Below, one piece after another: positions 1 through 7,624 of a stretch of DNA of 64,000 bases. Every line of letters begins with the position of its first letter. Within the stretch, counting starts at the first letter, position 1. The notes below the pieces were generated by a model that was not told where the DNA came from, ran no database searches, and was given only the letters and a program-made list of their open reading frames with translations. Origin of the DNA: Burkholderiales bacterium (GTDB lineage Bacteria > Pseudomonadota > Gammaproteobacteria > Burkholderiales > Burkholderiaceae_D); contig JACQDX010000104.1 in the NCBI GenBank assembly GCA_016200895.1, positions 124,001 to 188,000 of the forward strand, given 5' to 3'. The position numbers and the translations under genes are program-made.

Positions 1-739
1 GATTGGCATATTCGGCCGCGCTTTTCATCTGGTCATTCGCATCAATAGTCGAGGCGCGTAATGGACCATCAAAACTGCCCTTGGCCTGGTTCACATTGGC
101 GCTGCCTATGGCAGTACGCAAATCATCCAGCGAGAGACCAAGGTTAGCCAGTGCCGTAGGGTTGGCCTGTATCCTGACAGCTGGCCTGCGCCCGCCCGCA
201 ATGCTGACCAGACCTACACCGCGCACCTGCGAAATTTTTTGTGCCAGACGACTCTCGACCAGATCATGTATTCGTATCACTGGCAGAGTGGTCGATGAAA
301 CCGCAATCGTCAACACCGGTGCATCAGCAGGATTGACCTTGCTATATACCGGCGGCATCGGCAAATCACTGGGCAGCAGATTACTGCCCGCATTGATGGC
401 TGCCTGCACCTCTTGCTCGGCAACGTCGAGTGACAGACTCAACTCGAACCGCAGGGTGATCACAGATGCGCCGCCGGAACTGGTCGACGACATTTGTGCC
501 AGGCCCGGCATTTGTCCAAACTGGCGTTCCAGCGGCGCCGTGACCGACGACGTCATGACATCCGGGCTGGCACCGGGGTAAAGCGTGGTTACCTGTATGG
601 TGGGGTAATCAACTTCCGGCAATGCAGCGATAGGTAACAGGCGGTAAGCCAGCAAACCGGCCAGCAAAATCGCCAGCATCATCAGCGAAGTTGCGACTGG
701 TCTTTCTATAAACAGACGTGAGGGGTTCAGGGTAGCCAT
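1..739 (-). CDS. mdtB: RND efflux inner-membrane transporter, MdtB type (N-terminal part, runs off the window)
   Basis: This is the first 246 or so codons of a proton-driven RND drug/metabolite exporter that would sit in the inner membrane. I translated it directly from the minus strand: [20 protein letters not shown] is followed by the first transmembrane helix and then the family signature around [11 protein letters not shown] and YPGASPDVM. The resemblance to MdtB of the MdtABC system is strong ([21 protein letters not shown] and [10 protein letters not shown] blocks). The gene starts 21 bases after the stop of the adaptor gene, so the two form an operon; an mdtC partner and an outer-membrane factor may lie beyond the left edge. 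The C-terminal part is not visible. Confidence 0.93.
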   Translation of the reverse strand, partial: MATLNPSRLFIERPVATSLMMLAILLAGLLAYRLLPIAALPEVDYPTIQVTTLYPGASPDVMTSSVTAPLERQFGQMPGLAQMSSTSSGGASVITLRFELSLSLDVAEQEVQAAINAGSNLLPSDLPMPPVYSKVNPADAPVLTIAVSSTTLPVIRIHDLVESRLAQKISQVRGVGLVSIAGGRRPAVRIQANPTALANLGLSLDDLRTAIGSANVNQAKGSFDGPLRASTIDANDQMKSAAEYAN

Positions 740-760
740 GGTGTGATGAGCTAAGCGCCC

Positions 761-2116
761 TTATTTCCTGGTTTCTGCTGCGGAGGCCGGAGCAGGCGCT
801 GATGCTGCTGGCGTCGAAGCAGGAACGGATGTCGACGCAGATGTTGAAGTAGATGCAGAAGCACCACCGCCTCCCTTACGCCGTTTGCCACCACGCGGCT
901 CATCGCCGCCGCCAGGTCTGGCTAATGCCGCTATAACTTCAACTTTGCCGCCATCGCGCAAACGGTCTGCTCCATCGGCCACCAACTGGTCACCTGGCCT
1001 GAGCTCAGCCTTGACGGCCACCCAGTCACCATCGGTAGCCAGCGTGGTGACAGGCTTCAGGGTAACCACACCACCTTCACCGACGACGTAGACAAAATTA
1101 CCTACGGTGCCGCGCTGTACTGATGCGACAGGCACTGCCAGCGCATCTTTCATGGTATCGAGTTGCAAGCGCACATTCACAAACTGGTTGGGGAACAGGC
1201 CATTGTCCTTGTTGGGGAACAGGGCCTTGACCTTGATCGTGCCTGTCGTCAAATCTATGCTGTTGTCGGTATTGGCGACACTGCCTTCGGCCAGGATATT
1301 TTTTTGCTCCCTGTCCCATGCTTCTACCCGCAAAGGCACATCGTTTTTCATTTGCTGGCGCAATTTATCGAGGCGCACATCGGGTATCGCAAATACAATC
1401 GCAACCGGCTGTGTTTGTGTGATCGACACCAGGCCATTGGTGTCTGAACTATGCACGATATTGCCCAGGTCAGCCTGCTTCAAACCAGCAAGGCCAGAGA
1501 TGGGGGCAGTCACACGGGTGTAACTCAACTGCAATTTGGCATTATCTACTGAGGCCTGGTCAGACAGGATGGTGCCGTGCAATTGTTGCACCAGTGCTTC
1601 TTGCGTATCCATTTGTTGTTTTGGGGCGGCCTGTTTTTCGACCAGGTCTTTGTAACGCTGGTAATCCAGTTCGGCATTTTTTAACTGCGCCTGGTCACGC
1701 GCCAGAGTGCCCTGTGCCAGTGACAAGGCAATCTGGAAAGGCTTGGGATCTATCTGTGCCAGCAACTGTCCAGCCTGCACAGCCTGGCCTTCCTTGAAAT
1801 AAATCGCTTTGAGTTCACCATCTGCCTTGGTACGCACGATAGCAGTATTGGCGGCAGAAATATTGCCTATCGCGGTGACAATGAGACGTATGTCGCGCTT
1901 TTGCGCAGGTACGACGGACACAGGCTGCACCTTATTGCCGCCATCACGCCCGCCGCCTCGCTTACCTGAATTCCCTGAATTTCCTGAAGGGCCATTGCCT
2001 GCCTCTGCTGGCGCACTGGCATCAGTGCGATGGTAATACCACCAGCCCCCTGCCGCTACTGCAATAACGACCAATACGGCAGCAGCCGATTTCCAATTGA
2101 CGATTCTTGATGTCAT
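761..2116 (-). CDS. mdtA: RND efflux periplasmic adaptor, MdtA type
   Basis: Membrane fusion protein linking the RND pump to the outer membrane. Residues about 10-27 form one hydrophobic anchor. A Gly/Ser/Asn/Arg linker and then the adaptor fold follow: lipoyl half-motifs around residues 95-130 (TKADGELKAIYFKEGQAVQAG), an alpha-hairpin at about 130-190, and beta-barrel and membrane-proximal domains to about 390. The last 50 or so residues are a low-complexity Ala/Ser/Thr/Pro tail that is unusual for the family and probably disordered. It is the first gene of an operon with the downstream mdtB-like gene. Length (451 aa) is slightly above usual because of that tail. Confidence 0.93.
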   Translation of the reverse strand: MTSRIVNWKSAAAVLVVIAVAAGGWWYYHRTDASAPAEAGNGPSGNSGNSGKRGGGRDGGNKVQPVSVVPAQKRDIRLIVTAIGNISAANTAIVRTKADGELKAIYFKEGQAVQAGQLLAQIDPKPFQIALSLAQGTLARDQAQLKNAELDYQRYKDLVEKQAAPKQQMDTQEALVQQLHGTILSDQASVDNAKLQLSYTRVTAPISGLAGLKQADLGNIVHSSDTNGLVSITQTQPVAIVFAIPDVRLDKLRQQMKNDVPLRVEAWDREQKNILAEGSVANTDNSIDLTTGTIKVKALFPNKDNGLFPNQFVNVRLQLDTMKDALAVPVASVQRGTVGNFVYVVGEGGVVTLKPVTTLATDGDWVAVKAELRPGDQLVADGADRLRDGGKVEVIAALARPGGGDEPRGGKRRKGGGGASASTSTSASTSVPASTPAASAPAPASAAETRK

Positions 2117-2613
2117 CTTAATGCCTTCACACTGTCAGTACTAAATCGAATAGCAAATTCATGGGTATTCATGCGTATCTTGCAGAGAACTTCTGGCACC
2201 TGGCAATATTCACCACAGGTAAAAAGCTGAGCTGCACAGTTTATTGCATGAGTTTGAATAGCGAAAAACAGGCGCATACAGCAGGAGCAATACAGCAGTA
2301 GCGGTGTGGCTATATCAATAGTTGCCTATGCGCGCAGCAATGTCAACGATAGTCTGGCGCGGGAAAGATAGATACATCCGCATGCAATCCCGCAAGTAAA
2401 GAACCGCGCGTCACCGTCAATGGTGATCATTCTCTCAGGAAATAAGTTCTAGTTGAAACCATACTATCGGAAAACAACTAGTCTATTCAAGGCAGAATTC
2501 AATTCGTTACGAAAGTGAGAGAATACGTTACTTGCAAGGACGTGCATTAGGTTAATAATCTTTCCAATGGTTAAATAAGCGCTTGTTCAGCCACTCGTTT
2601 TAAGGATGCATAC
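2117..2613. other. Intergenic region between divergent mdtA and a small membrane protein gene
   Basis: About 500 bases without a convincing gene. It must hold the divergent promoters of mdtA and the downstream membrane protein. I found no clear operator, repeat or terminator in it. Confidence 0.5.
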
Positions 2614-2982
2614 GTGGAAAACACGATATTTTCAGAATTGAAGTTTTGGCTGATGATGATAGCCTCTGTTGTCATGCCTTTTGGCATATACAGCTACCTG
2701 ATATTGAAAAGAGCTATCTCTAAAAAAACCACCCTGATATTTGGGTTTGCCCTGGTTGCCATTGCAGGCATGGATGTTTATTTTCTTAAAATACTTTCCG
2801 CCGCAGCAAAACTGTCTCCTTCACTTGCTGACGATACGATATTTGTCTCAGAGATTTCGCTGGCACTGTATCTCGTGCCCGCCATGTTCGGTGGTATTGG
2901 GGTTAACATCATTTCACATGTGCTGATTCAGCATCTTGACGAGGCGAACCAGCGCTTCAAGAAAGAACATCCAGACACATGA
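2614..2982 (+). CDS. Small integral membrane protein of unknown function
   Basis: A 122-residue protein starting at GTG, with AAGGA placed 7 bases upstream, which supports this start. Three hydrophobic segments are visible, at about residues 10-30, 40-60 and 85-105, followed by a short charged C-terminal tail (HLDEANQRFKKEH). I do not recognise a family. It is monocistronic, with an oleate hydratase gene convergent downstream. Confidence 0.7.
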   Translation: MENTIFSELKFWLMMIASVVMPFGIYSYLILKRAISKKTTLIFGFALVAIAGMDVYFLKILSAAAKLSPSLADDTIFVSEISLALYLVPAMFGGIGVNIISHVLIQHLDEANQRFKKEHPDT

Positions 2983-3067
2983 GTTCTGTGGTTGTCGAAG
3001 GACATTTTTTCGAAACAATGCTGCCTCCTCTATGGAAGGCCGCATTGCTTTTAAAGCCGAAAGCTAC

Positions 3068-4639
3068 TTATTTAAACGCCTTGACCAAGGCTTCAAACTT
3101 CGTCCCCATGGATTTGTCATGGGCTGTAATTGGCGGCACTTCGCGATTCACACCCAGCAACTGATACACTGCCATCTGGGCAGCACGCACTGAATATTCC
3201 ACCGTGAAGACCACATCATCCGGTACTTCGACAAACTGGCTGATGAAAGCAAAGTTTTTTGTACCGGGTGGCACAGGCAAAGGCCGATCGCCAACAGAAC
3301 GGGGCATGAACATGCTGGTGATGTAAGGCATGCGGCAAGGGATGCAATTGGCGTTGTCAAACACTTCGGCATCAAAGCGCAGGTGACCCAGCAATTCTTC
3401 CAGGATTTCTGCGCCACTGCATTCACTCATGGGCTTCGCCACATAGTCACCGATGCGGTCAGGGTAGAGCGCATAACCCCAGAATACCTGGACACCAGCA
3501 GGCTGGTCGATGAAGTGCGGCTGGTGTGCCAGCACGATAGACATCAGCCAGTTGTAATCCTTGAAAGTCACCAGCCCACCAGTACCAGCTTCGTTACCAC
3601 TGAATTTTTGCATCAAATCAAAGAAGCGCGGATCTTTGAGTGTGACCGTAAATGATTCCCACCAGGACTGGGAGATGCAGGTATTGAATGCTGCAGGATT
3701 GCCCATGTCCGGTCTTTCAGCTGCCAGTTGTTCCCACAAGCGCCAGCCGCAACTATCGATTTTGCTACGTTTTTCCGGCGCGCTGCTCATAGAGCCGAGA
3801 CTGGATGCATCGGTCATGGAGCCGTTTTGCAGGAATACCAGGTCACCGTCAACAACCACGATGCTTTCTACAACGCCATCACGCAGGCATTCCAGGCCCG
3901 TGACCTGGAATTGTTCATTGATCGCAGTGTGCGTCATTTTTTGCACCTCGCAATTCGTGATGAACTGCACGCCGTTTTGTTTCAACCAGGTTTGCAGCGG
4001 CAAGACCAGTGAATCATATTGGTTGTAGATAGTGCGTTTCACACCCGCCAGGGTCTCAATACGCGAAAATTCCATCATGAATCTGTGCAAATAGCGCTTG
4101 AACTCGACAGCGCTGTGCCATGGCTGGAAGGCAAAGGTGGTTGCCCACATAAACCAGAATTCAGTCTCAAAGAAAGAAGGCGACAACCAGTCAGTAATGG
4201 TGCTGTTGCCCATTTCTGTCTCATCTGCCTGGCTCAGCTTGAGCAATTCCATGCGGTCTTGCATGGAGAAACCCATGGACGATACCGGCACCTTGGCGCG
4301 GCGCTTGTCTACCAGCCTGGCCTTTGAGTTGGACTTGTAGTGCTCATTGAACTCTACGGTTTCTTCAAATACCGATCTTCCCGGATTATGCAGTGAAGGG
4401 ATGGATTTGAACAAATCCCAAGTGCATTCATAATTGTCGGTCGTCAGCATACGGCCACCGCGCAATGAATATCCCTGGTCAGGATTACCTGCACCATCCA
4501 GACTGCCACCGATGAGAGGGTTTACCTCGAAGACAGAAATGTTGCCGCCCTTGATTTTTCCGTCGCGTATCATGAACGCCGCAGCTGCCAGTGAACCTAT
4601 ACCGCCGCCGATCAAATATGCTTTTGTATTGCTGGTCAT
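3068..4639 (-). CDS. ohyA: Oleate hydratase (myosin-cross-reactive antigen family)
   Basis: FAD-dependent hydratase adding water to the cis-9 double bond of oleic and related unsaturated fatty acids, giving 10-hydroxy acids; in bacteria it is linked to detoxifying free fatty acids. The N-terminus carries the dinucleotide-binding motif LIGGGIGSLAAAAF (about residues 8-21) and then the family blocks GGSLDGAG and GGRMLTTDNYECTWDLF. An upstream in-frame ATG at 4789 exists, but the ATG at 4639 has AAGGA at a good distance and directly precedes the FAD motif, so I chose it (523 aa). The neighbouring upstream gene encodes a copper-storage-like protein in the same direction. Confidence 0.93.
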   Translation of the reverse strand: MTSNTKAYLIGGGIGSLAAAAFMIRDGKIKGGNISVFEVNPLIGGSLDGAGNPDQGYSLRGGRMLTTDNYECTWDLFKSIPSLHNPGRSVFEETVEFNEHYKSNSKARLVDKRRAKVPVSSMGFSMQDRMELLKLSQADETEMGNSTITDWLSPSFFETEFWFMWATTFAFQPWHSAVEFKRYLHRFMMEFSRIETLAGVKRTIYNQYDSLVLPLQTWLKQNGVQFITNCEVQKMTHTAINEQFQVTGLECLRDGVVESIVVVDGDLVFLQNGSMTDASSLGSMSSAPEKRSKIDSCGWRLWEQLAAERPDMGNPAAFNTCISQSWWESFTVTLKDPRFFDLMQKFSGNEAGTGGLVTFKDYNWLMSIVLAHQPHFIDQPAGVQVFWGYALYPDRIGDYVAKPMSECSGAEILEELLGHLRFDAEVFDNANCIPCRMPYITSMFMPRSVGDRPLPVPPGTKNFAFISQFVEVPDDVVFTVEYSVRAAQMAVYQLLGVNREVPPITAHDKSMGTKFEALVKAFK

Positions 4640-4785
4640 GATGTCCTTAATATGTTGAGTTGAGCCGAATATTTTTTTGCATATAGCATCCTCGCACGCA
4701 TACCCTGGCATGTTTTGCGCTATGACAAACAAATGAAATGTTTGCTGCCCGAGTGGCAACAGCCATGCTTCTCGAGAAGCGGATG

Positions 4786-5127
4786 TCACATATCAGTGCA
4801 ACTATCTGCGCAGGTCCGGCAAGCTTTTGCGCACTCGCTCATCATGCCGTCAGCATCCGCATGGGCTTCGCAGAAGGTCGCGCAAGACAGGCAAATTTCT
4901 GCACATTCTCTTGCCAGATGCACATGGTGCGGCGAACGACGCGCCATGAAATCTGCATGCACCAGGCAAATCTGCGCGCAGTCCAGCAAGCTGACCAGGT
5001 GCAAGACTTCACTATGATGGCTGTCGCCATGCATGACATGGGCAGCGGTTGCAGTGCAAATGCGGTGACATGCCAGGCAGTTGGCCAGGCATTGCTCCAT
5101 TTTCTCATTGAGTGCTTGTAAGCTCAT
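4786..5127 (-). CDS. Four-helix-bundle Cys-rich copper-binding protein (DUF326/Csp-like)
   Basis: A 113-residue protein with many Cys residues spaced along helices: CLANCLACHRIC, CAQICLVH, CAEICLSCATFCEAH and CRTCADSC. This is the pattern of the copper storage protein (Csp)/DUF326 four-helix bundle, where Cys thiolates inside the bundle bind Cu(I). His residues (HGDSHH, PHHVH) add possible entry-site ligands. No signal peptide is visible, so it resembles the cytosolic Csp3 type rather than exported Csp1. The start at 5127 is supported by GAGGAAA upstream; a longer reading frame to 5217 lacks such a site. It lies 146 bases upstream of the oleate hydratase start. Confidence 0.85.
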   Translation of the reverse strand: MSLQALNEKMEQCLANCLACHRICTATAAHVMHGDSHHSEVLHLVSLLDCAQICLVHADFMARRSPHHVHLARECAEICLSCATFCEAHADADGMMSECAKACRTCADSCTDM

Positions 5128-5256
5128 TGCTTTTTCCTCGAGTGCGGATGGCTGATACCGAACTGGATAATGTCCGCATGCATTACCCGAACCCCAAGGG
5201 GCTTGAGTTTCAGGCATATGTTCAGGTATATGTATACGTCATTTTTTTAAAATGGA

Positions 5257-5274
5257 ATGTACGTTGGCGTACAT
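5257..5274. repeat. Short palindrome ATGTACG-ttgg-CGTACAT
   Basis: A perfect 7-bp inverted repeat with a 4-base centre, located between the copper-protein gene and the pectate lyase remnant. It could be an operator for the minus-strand gene, but nothing else supports that. Confidence 0.3.
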
Positions 5275-5342
5275 GGAGAGATCTGGCGATGAAGTTTTGA
5301 TGTGTCGTTCGCCGCGATCTTGTGACAGCTGTGTTTTAATTT

Positions 5343-5810
5343 TTAGTAGCAGAACATTCTCATTGGTGCGGACGGTGTCCATTGCAATGGTAATTGCAAG
5401 ATAGAAAATGTGTACTGGGGTGATGTCGGTGAAGATGCTGCGACACTGAAAGGCCCGGATACGATGACAGTGACCGGCGGTGCTGCTTACAAGGTAGCTG
5501 ACAAGATCTTTCAGAATAATGGCAAGGGCGGAAAAATTGTCATCACCAATTTTTATGCAGAAGAAGCTGGCAAGCCGTATCGCTCCTGTGGTAACTGCAG
5601 TGCATCCAAACAAAGCGCACGCTTTGCTGATATCAGTAACGTGACAGTCTTCAATGTCAGTCATCCTGTTATCGTCAACAGCAGTTTCAATACCAGCAAG
5701 TTGCCCGATTTGAAAAATGCTTTTCATGTTGCCACTATCAAAGACCTTACCTCGAATATCACACCTGTTTGCACTGGCAGTGTTGGAACGGTATCGGGCA
5801 ACTTTATCCC
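5343..5810 (+). pseudogene. Remnant of a polysaccharide lyase family 3 pectate lyase
   Basis: The frame read from a TAG near 5346 gives NILIGADGVHCNGNC, IENVYWGDVGEDAATLKG, GGAAYKVADKIFQNNG and NFYAEEAGKPYRSCGNCSA. These are the central motifs of family 3 pectate lyases, including the calcium-site and beta-helix segments (DGVHC, W-DVGEDA, DDK-F-HNG, YRSCGNC). Everything upstream (signal peptide and about 80-100 residues) is missing, no start codon or ribosome site precedes the homologous part, and the C-terminal part loses the frame after about 5800. I read it as a decayed gene. An intact form would cleave pectate outside the cell. Confidence 0.8.
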
Positions 5811-5866
5811 GATCCCATTACTGGCAAACTTGACTGGGATTTGGTGCTTGCTCCGGGAGGGGCATC

Positions 5867-6037
5867 ATGGGTATCAAAAGCGCTTCTCGTGCCAGCAGTA
5901 TTAAACGCAGTTTTACTGAAGGTGATTTTACCTATCTGGATGGCAAAGGACGATATTGCGACTGGGTTTTTGCCTATGTCATGGCCTGCGGTGCCAACTG
6001 CAAGGATGGCGAGAAAGCTCAGGGCGAAATGAATTGA
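5867..6037 (+). other. Short open frame of 56 codons after the pectate lyase remnant, status unclear
   Basis: Starts at ATG with GGGAGG about 7 bases upstream and ends with TGA. The peptide is Cys-containing (YCDWVFAYVMACGANC) and not recognised. The adjoining stretch also reads open in another frame. It may be the frame-shifted tail of the decayed lyase or of a second lost gene rather than a functional small protein. Confidence 0.3.
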
Positions 6038-6253
6038 AGTGAGTGTCTTTTAATCAGTATTGCGTCTCACTACAATGAAATCTGTCATCGTGTCATTTTG
6101 ATATTCTAAGATTTATAGTGCCCCTTCAGGAATAAGCACGAAATTTATGTGTGTCAGCGTACAGACCGGATATTCAAAAAAGATAATGCTGTTCTCCATG
6201 GTGCCTTGGTATGGATATATCGTTCATACTGGCTCTCTTGCTAAGTCTGAATG

Positions 6254-6284
6254 AGCGGGATAGAAATATCCGCTGTGTTTTTTT
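6254..6284 (+). terminator. Intrinsic-terminator-like hairpin just upstream of the crystallin-type gene
   Basis: AGCGGGATA-gaaa-TATCCGCT forms a stem (one bulged G) closed by a GAAA loop and followed by GTGTTTTTTT. It ends only about 24 bases before the ATG at 6309. Either it terminates transcripts coming from the left, or it acts as an attenuator in the leader of the next gene. Confidence 0.6.
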
Positions 6285-6308
6285 CAGATTTCTACCTTGG
6301 AGAAACAA

Positions 6309-7112
6309 ATGAAACAACAATTAAAATTCATCTTTGGTGTGTCCAGCCTGTTATTGGTCGCTCATGCGAGCGCGCAAATTGTGTTCTATGAAGGCGAAGG
6401 CTTTCGCGGGCGTACCTTTAGTACCAATGGGCAACAAAACGATTTCAGGAATAGCGGCTTTAATGATCTGGCCTCGTCTGTCGTAGTTACTTCTGGCCGC
6501 TGGGAAGTCTGTGATGATGCCAATTTCGGTGGTCGTTGCATGATTTTGAGTAAAGGCAGTTACGATACCTTGTCAGGTATGGGTATGAATAACCGTGTTT
6601 CTTCAGTTCGCCCTGTCAGTAACAGGCGTCGTTATGACAATGAAATAGAAGCGCCGTTGAGTTCGCCGAATTATGATTATCGTCGTCGTCCAAACGAAGG
6701 TGTGTATGACGCACCTGTGACTTCCGTGCGCGCCGTGGTGGGCCCGCCCAATGAGCGTTGCTGGATAGAACGCCAGCAAGTCCAATCCGAACGTAGCGAA
6801 CCAAATGTTGGTGGCGCGATTGCCGGTGCTCTGATCGGCGGTATTCTGGGTCATCAGGTCGGGGGTGGTACCGGGCGTGATCTGGCAACTGCTGGTGGTG
6901 CGGTGGCTGGTGGTGCACTGGGTGCCAATGCTGGACGTAATAATGGCGGTACCTACGAGCGCGATGTCCGCCGTTGCCAGACCACGGCCAACACGACCCC
7001 ACAATACTGGGACGTGACTTATAACTACCGTGGCATTGAGCATCGCGTACAGATGAGTTATCCTCCAGGATCCACCATTGCAGTGAACCGTTATGGTGAG
7101 CCCAGGCAGTAA
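6309..7112 (+). CDS. Secreted beta/gamma-crystallin domain and glycine-zipper 2TM protein
   Basis: A 267-residue exported protein. Residues 1-22 form a signal peptide ending at ASA-QI. Residues about 24-100 form one beta/gamma-crystallin domain with Greek-key motifs (VFYEGEGFRGRTF, WEVCDDANFGGRCMILSKGSY), a fold that often binds calcium. A basic linker follows, then a glycine-zipper segment at about 165-215 (GGAIAGALIGGILGHQVGGGTG, GGAVAGGALGANAG) of the Rick_17kDa/2TM kind, and a C-terminal beta-rich tail. The reading frame opens earlier at TTG 6297, but GGAG upstream points to the ATG at 6309. It stands alone, with an upstream terminator-like hairpin and a terminator downstream. Crystallin plus glycine zipper recurs in environmental proteobacteria; the function is unknown. 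Confidence 0.85.
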   Translation: MKQQLKFIFGVSSLLLVAHASAQIVFYEGEGFRGRTFSTNGQQNDFRNSGFNDLASSVVVTSGRWEVCDDANFGGRCMILSKGSYDTLSGMGMNNRVSSVRPVSNRRRYDNEIEAPLSSPNYDYRRRPNEGVYDAPVTSVRAVVGPPNERCWIERQQVQSERSEPNVGGAIAGALIGGILGHQVGGGTGRDLATAGGAVAGGALGANAGRNNGGTYERDVRRCQTTANTTPQYWDVTYNYRGIEHRVQMSYPPGSTIAVNRYGEPRQ

Positions 7113-7140
7113 AAATAGTTATCAGTAGATTGAAGTGAGA

Positions 7141-7176
7141 AAGGTCCGATACTGAAAAGTATCTGGCCTTTTTTTT
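7141..7176 (+). terminator. Intrinsic terminator after the crystallin-type gene
   Basis: AAGGTCCGATAC pairs with GTATCTGGCCTT (one G-U and one mismatch) around a 6-base loop and is followed by a run of T. It sits 29 bases after the stop codon. Confidence 0.75.
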
Positions 7177-7319
7177 GCCTTCTATCAGAACCCATCAGTA
7201 GCTGTGAAAATCATCGCATCAAATAAGCGAATGTCGTCGCGCCATTTGCGATGAGTCTTGTCAAGCCAGATTCTGTCGATTCCCATTCATTGCTTCAATA
7301 GCATGCATGGCCCTATATT

Positions 7320-7384
7320 GCAGGAGTAGCTTTAGCCGCGAATGTACGACACGGCCAGATGTTCGCGGCCAAAGCCTTTCCTAC
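7320..7384. repeat. REP-like imperfect palindrome
   Basis: The left arm 7320-7342 (GTAGCTTTAGCCGCGAA core) and right arm 7362-7384 (TTCGCGGCCAAAGCC core) are imperfect inverted copies around a 19-base centre. The sequence style is that of extragenic REP palindromes. It lies between two converging terminators. Only one copy occurs in this window. Confidence 0.5.
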
Positions 7385-7521
7385 GAAATCGAGGAAGCTT
7401 GTATTAAGCGCTGTTCTTAAAAATCAACTCCTGTGCATATGTGATTCCAGCACGGCTGCCAACATTCAATCAGCGATACCCGAAAATTTTTAGGAAGATC
7501 ATTCACACTTTCGCCCATGTT

Positions 7522-7556
7522 AAAACCCGCTCTCGCAAAAGCGACAGCGGGTTTTT
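7522..7556 (-). terminator. Terminator of the cyclic glucan synthase gene, possibly bidirectional
   Basis: AAAACCCGCT and AGCGGGTTTTT are inverted repeats around a 14-base loop. The A/T runs on both sides allow termination in both directions. It lies about 70 bases beyond the minus-strand stop at 7625. Confidence 0.75.
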
Positions 7557-7624
7557 AACTTGGTATTCAGCTTTGGAAAACACTAAGCTGCCGACTGAAT
7601 AATTTTCCTCAAGTTAAGGTTAGA

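Noticed and set aside
3068-4789. Longer oleate hydratase starting at 4789
   Set aside because: The extra 50 residues have no homology and would overlap the end of the copper-protein gene; the ATG at 4639 has a clear ribosome site.
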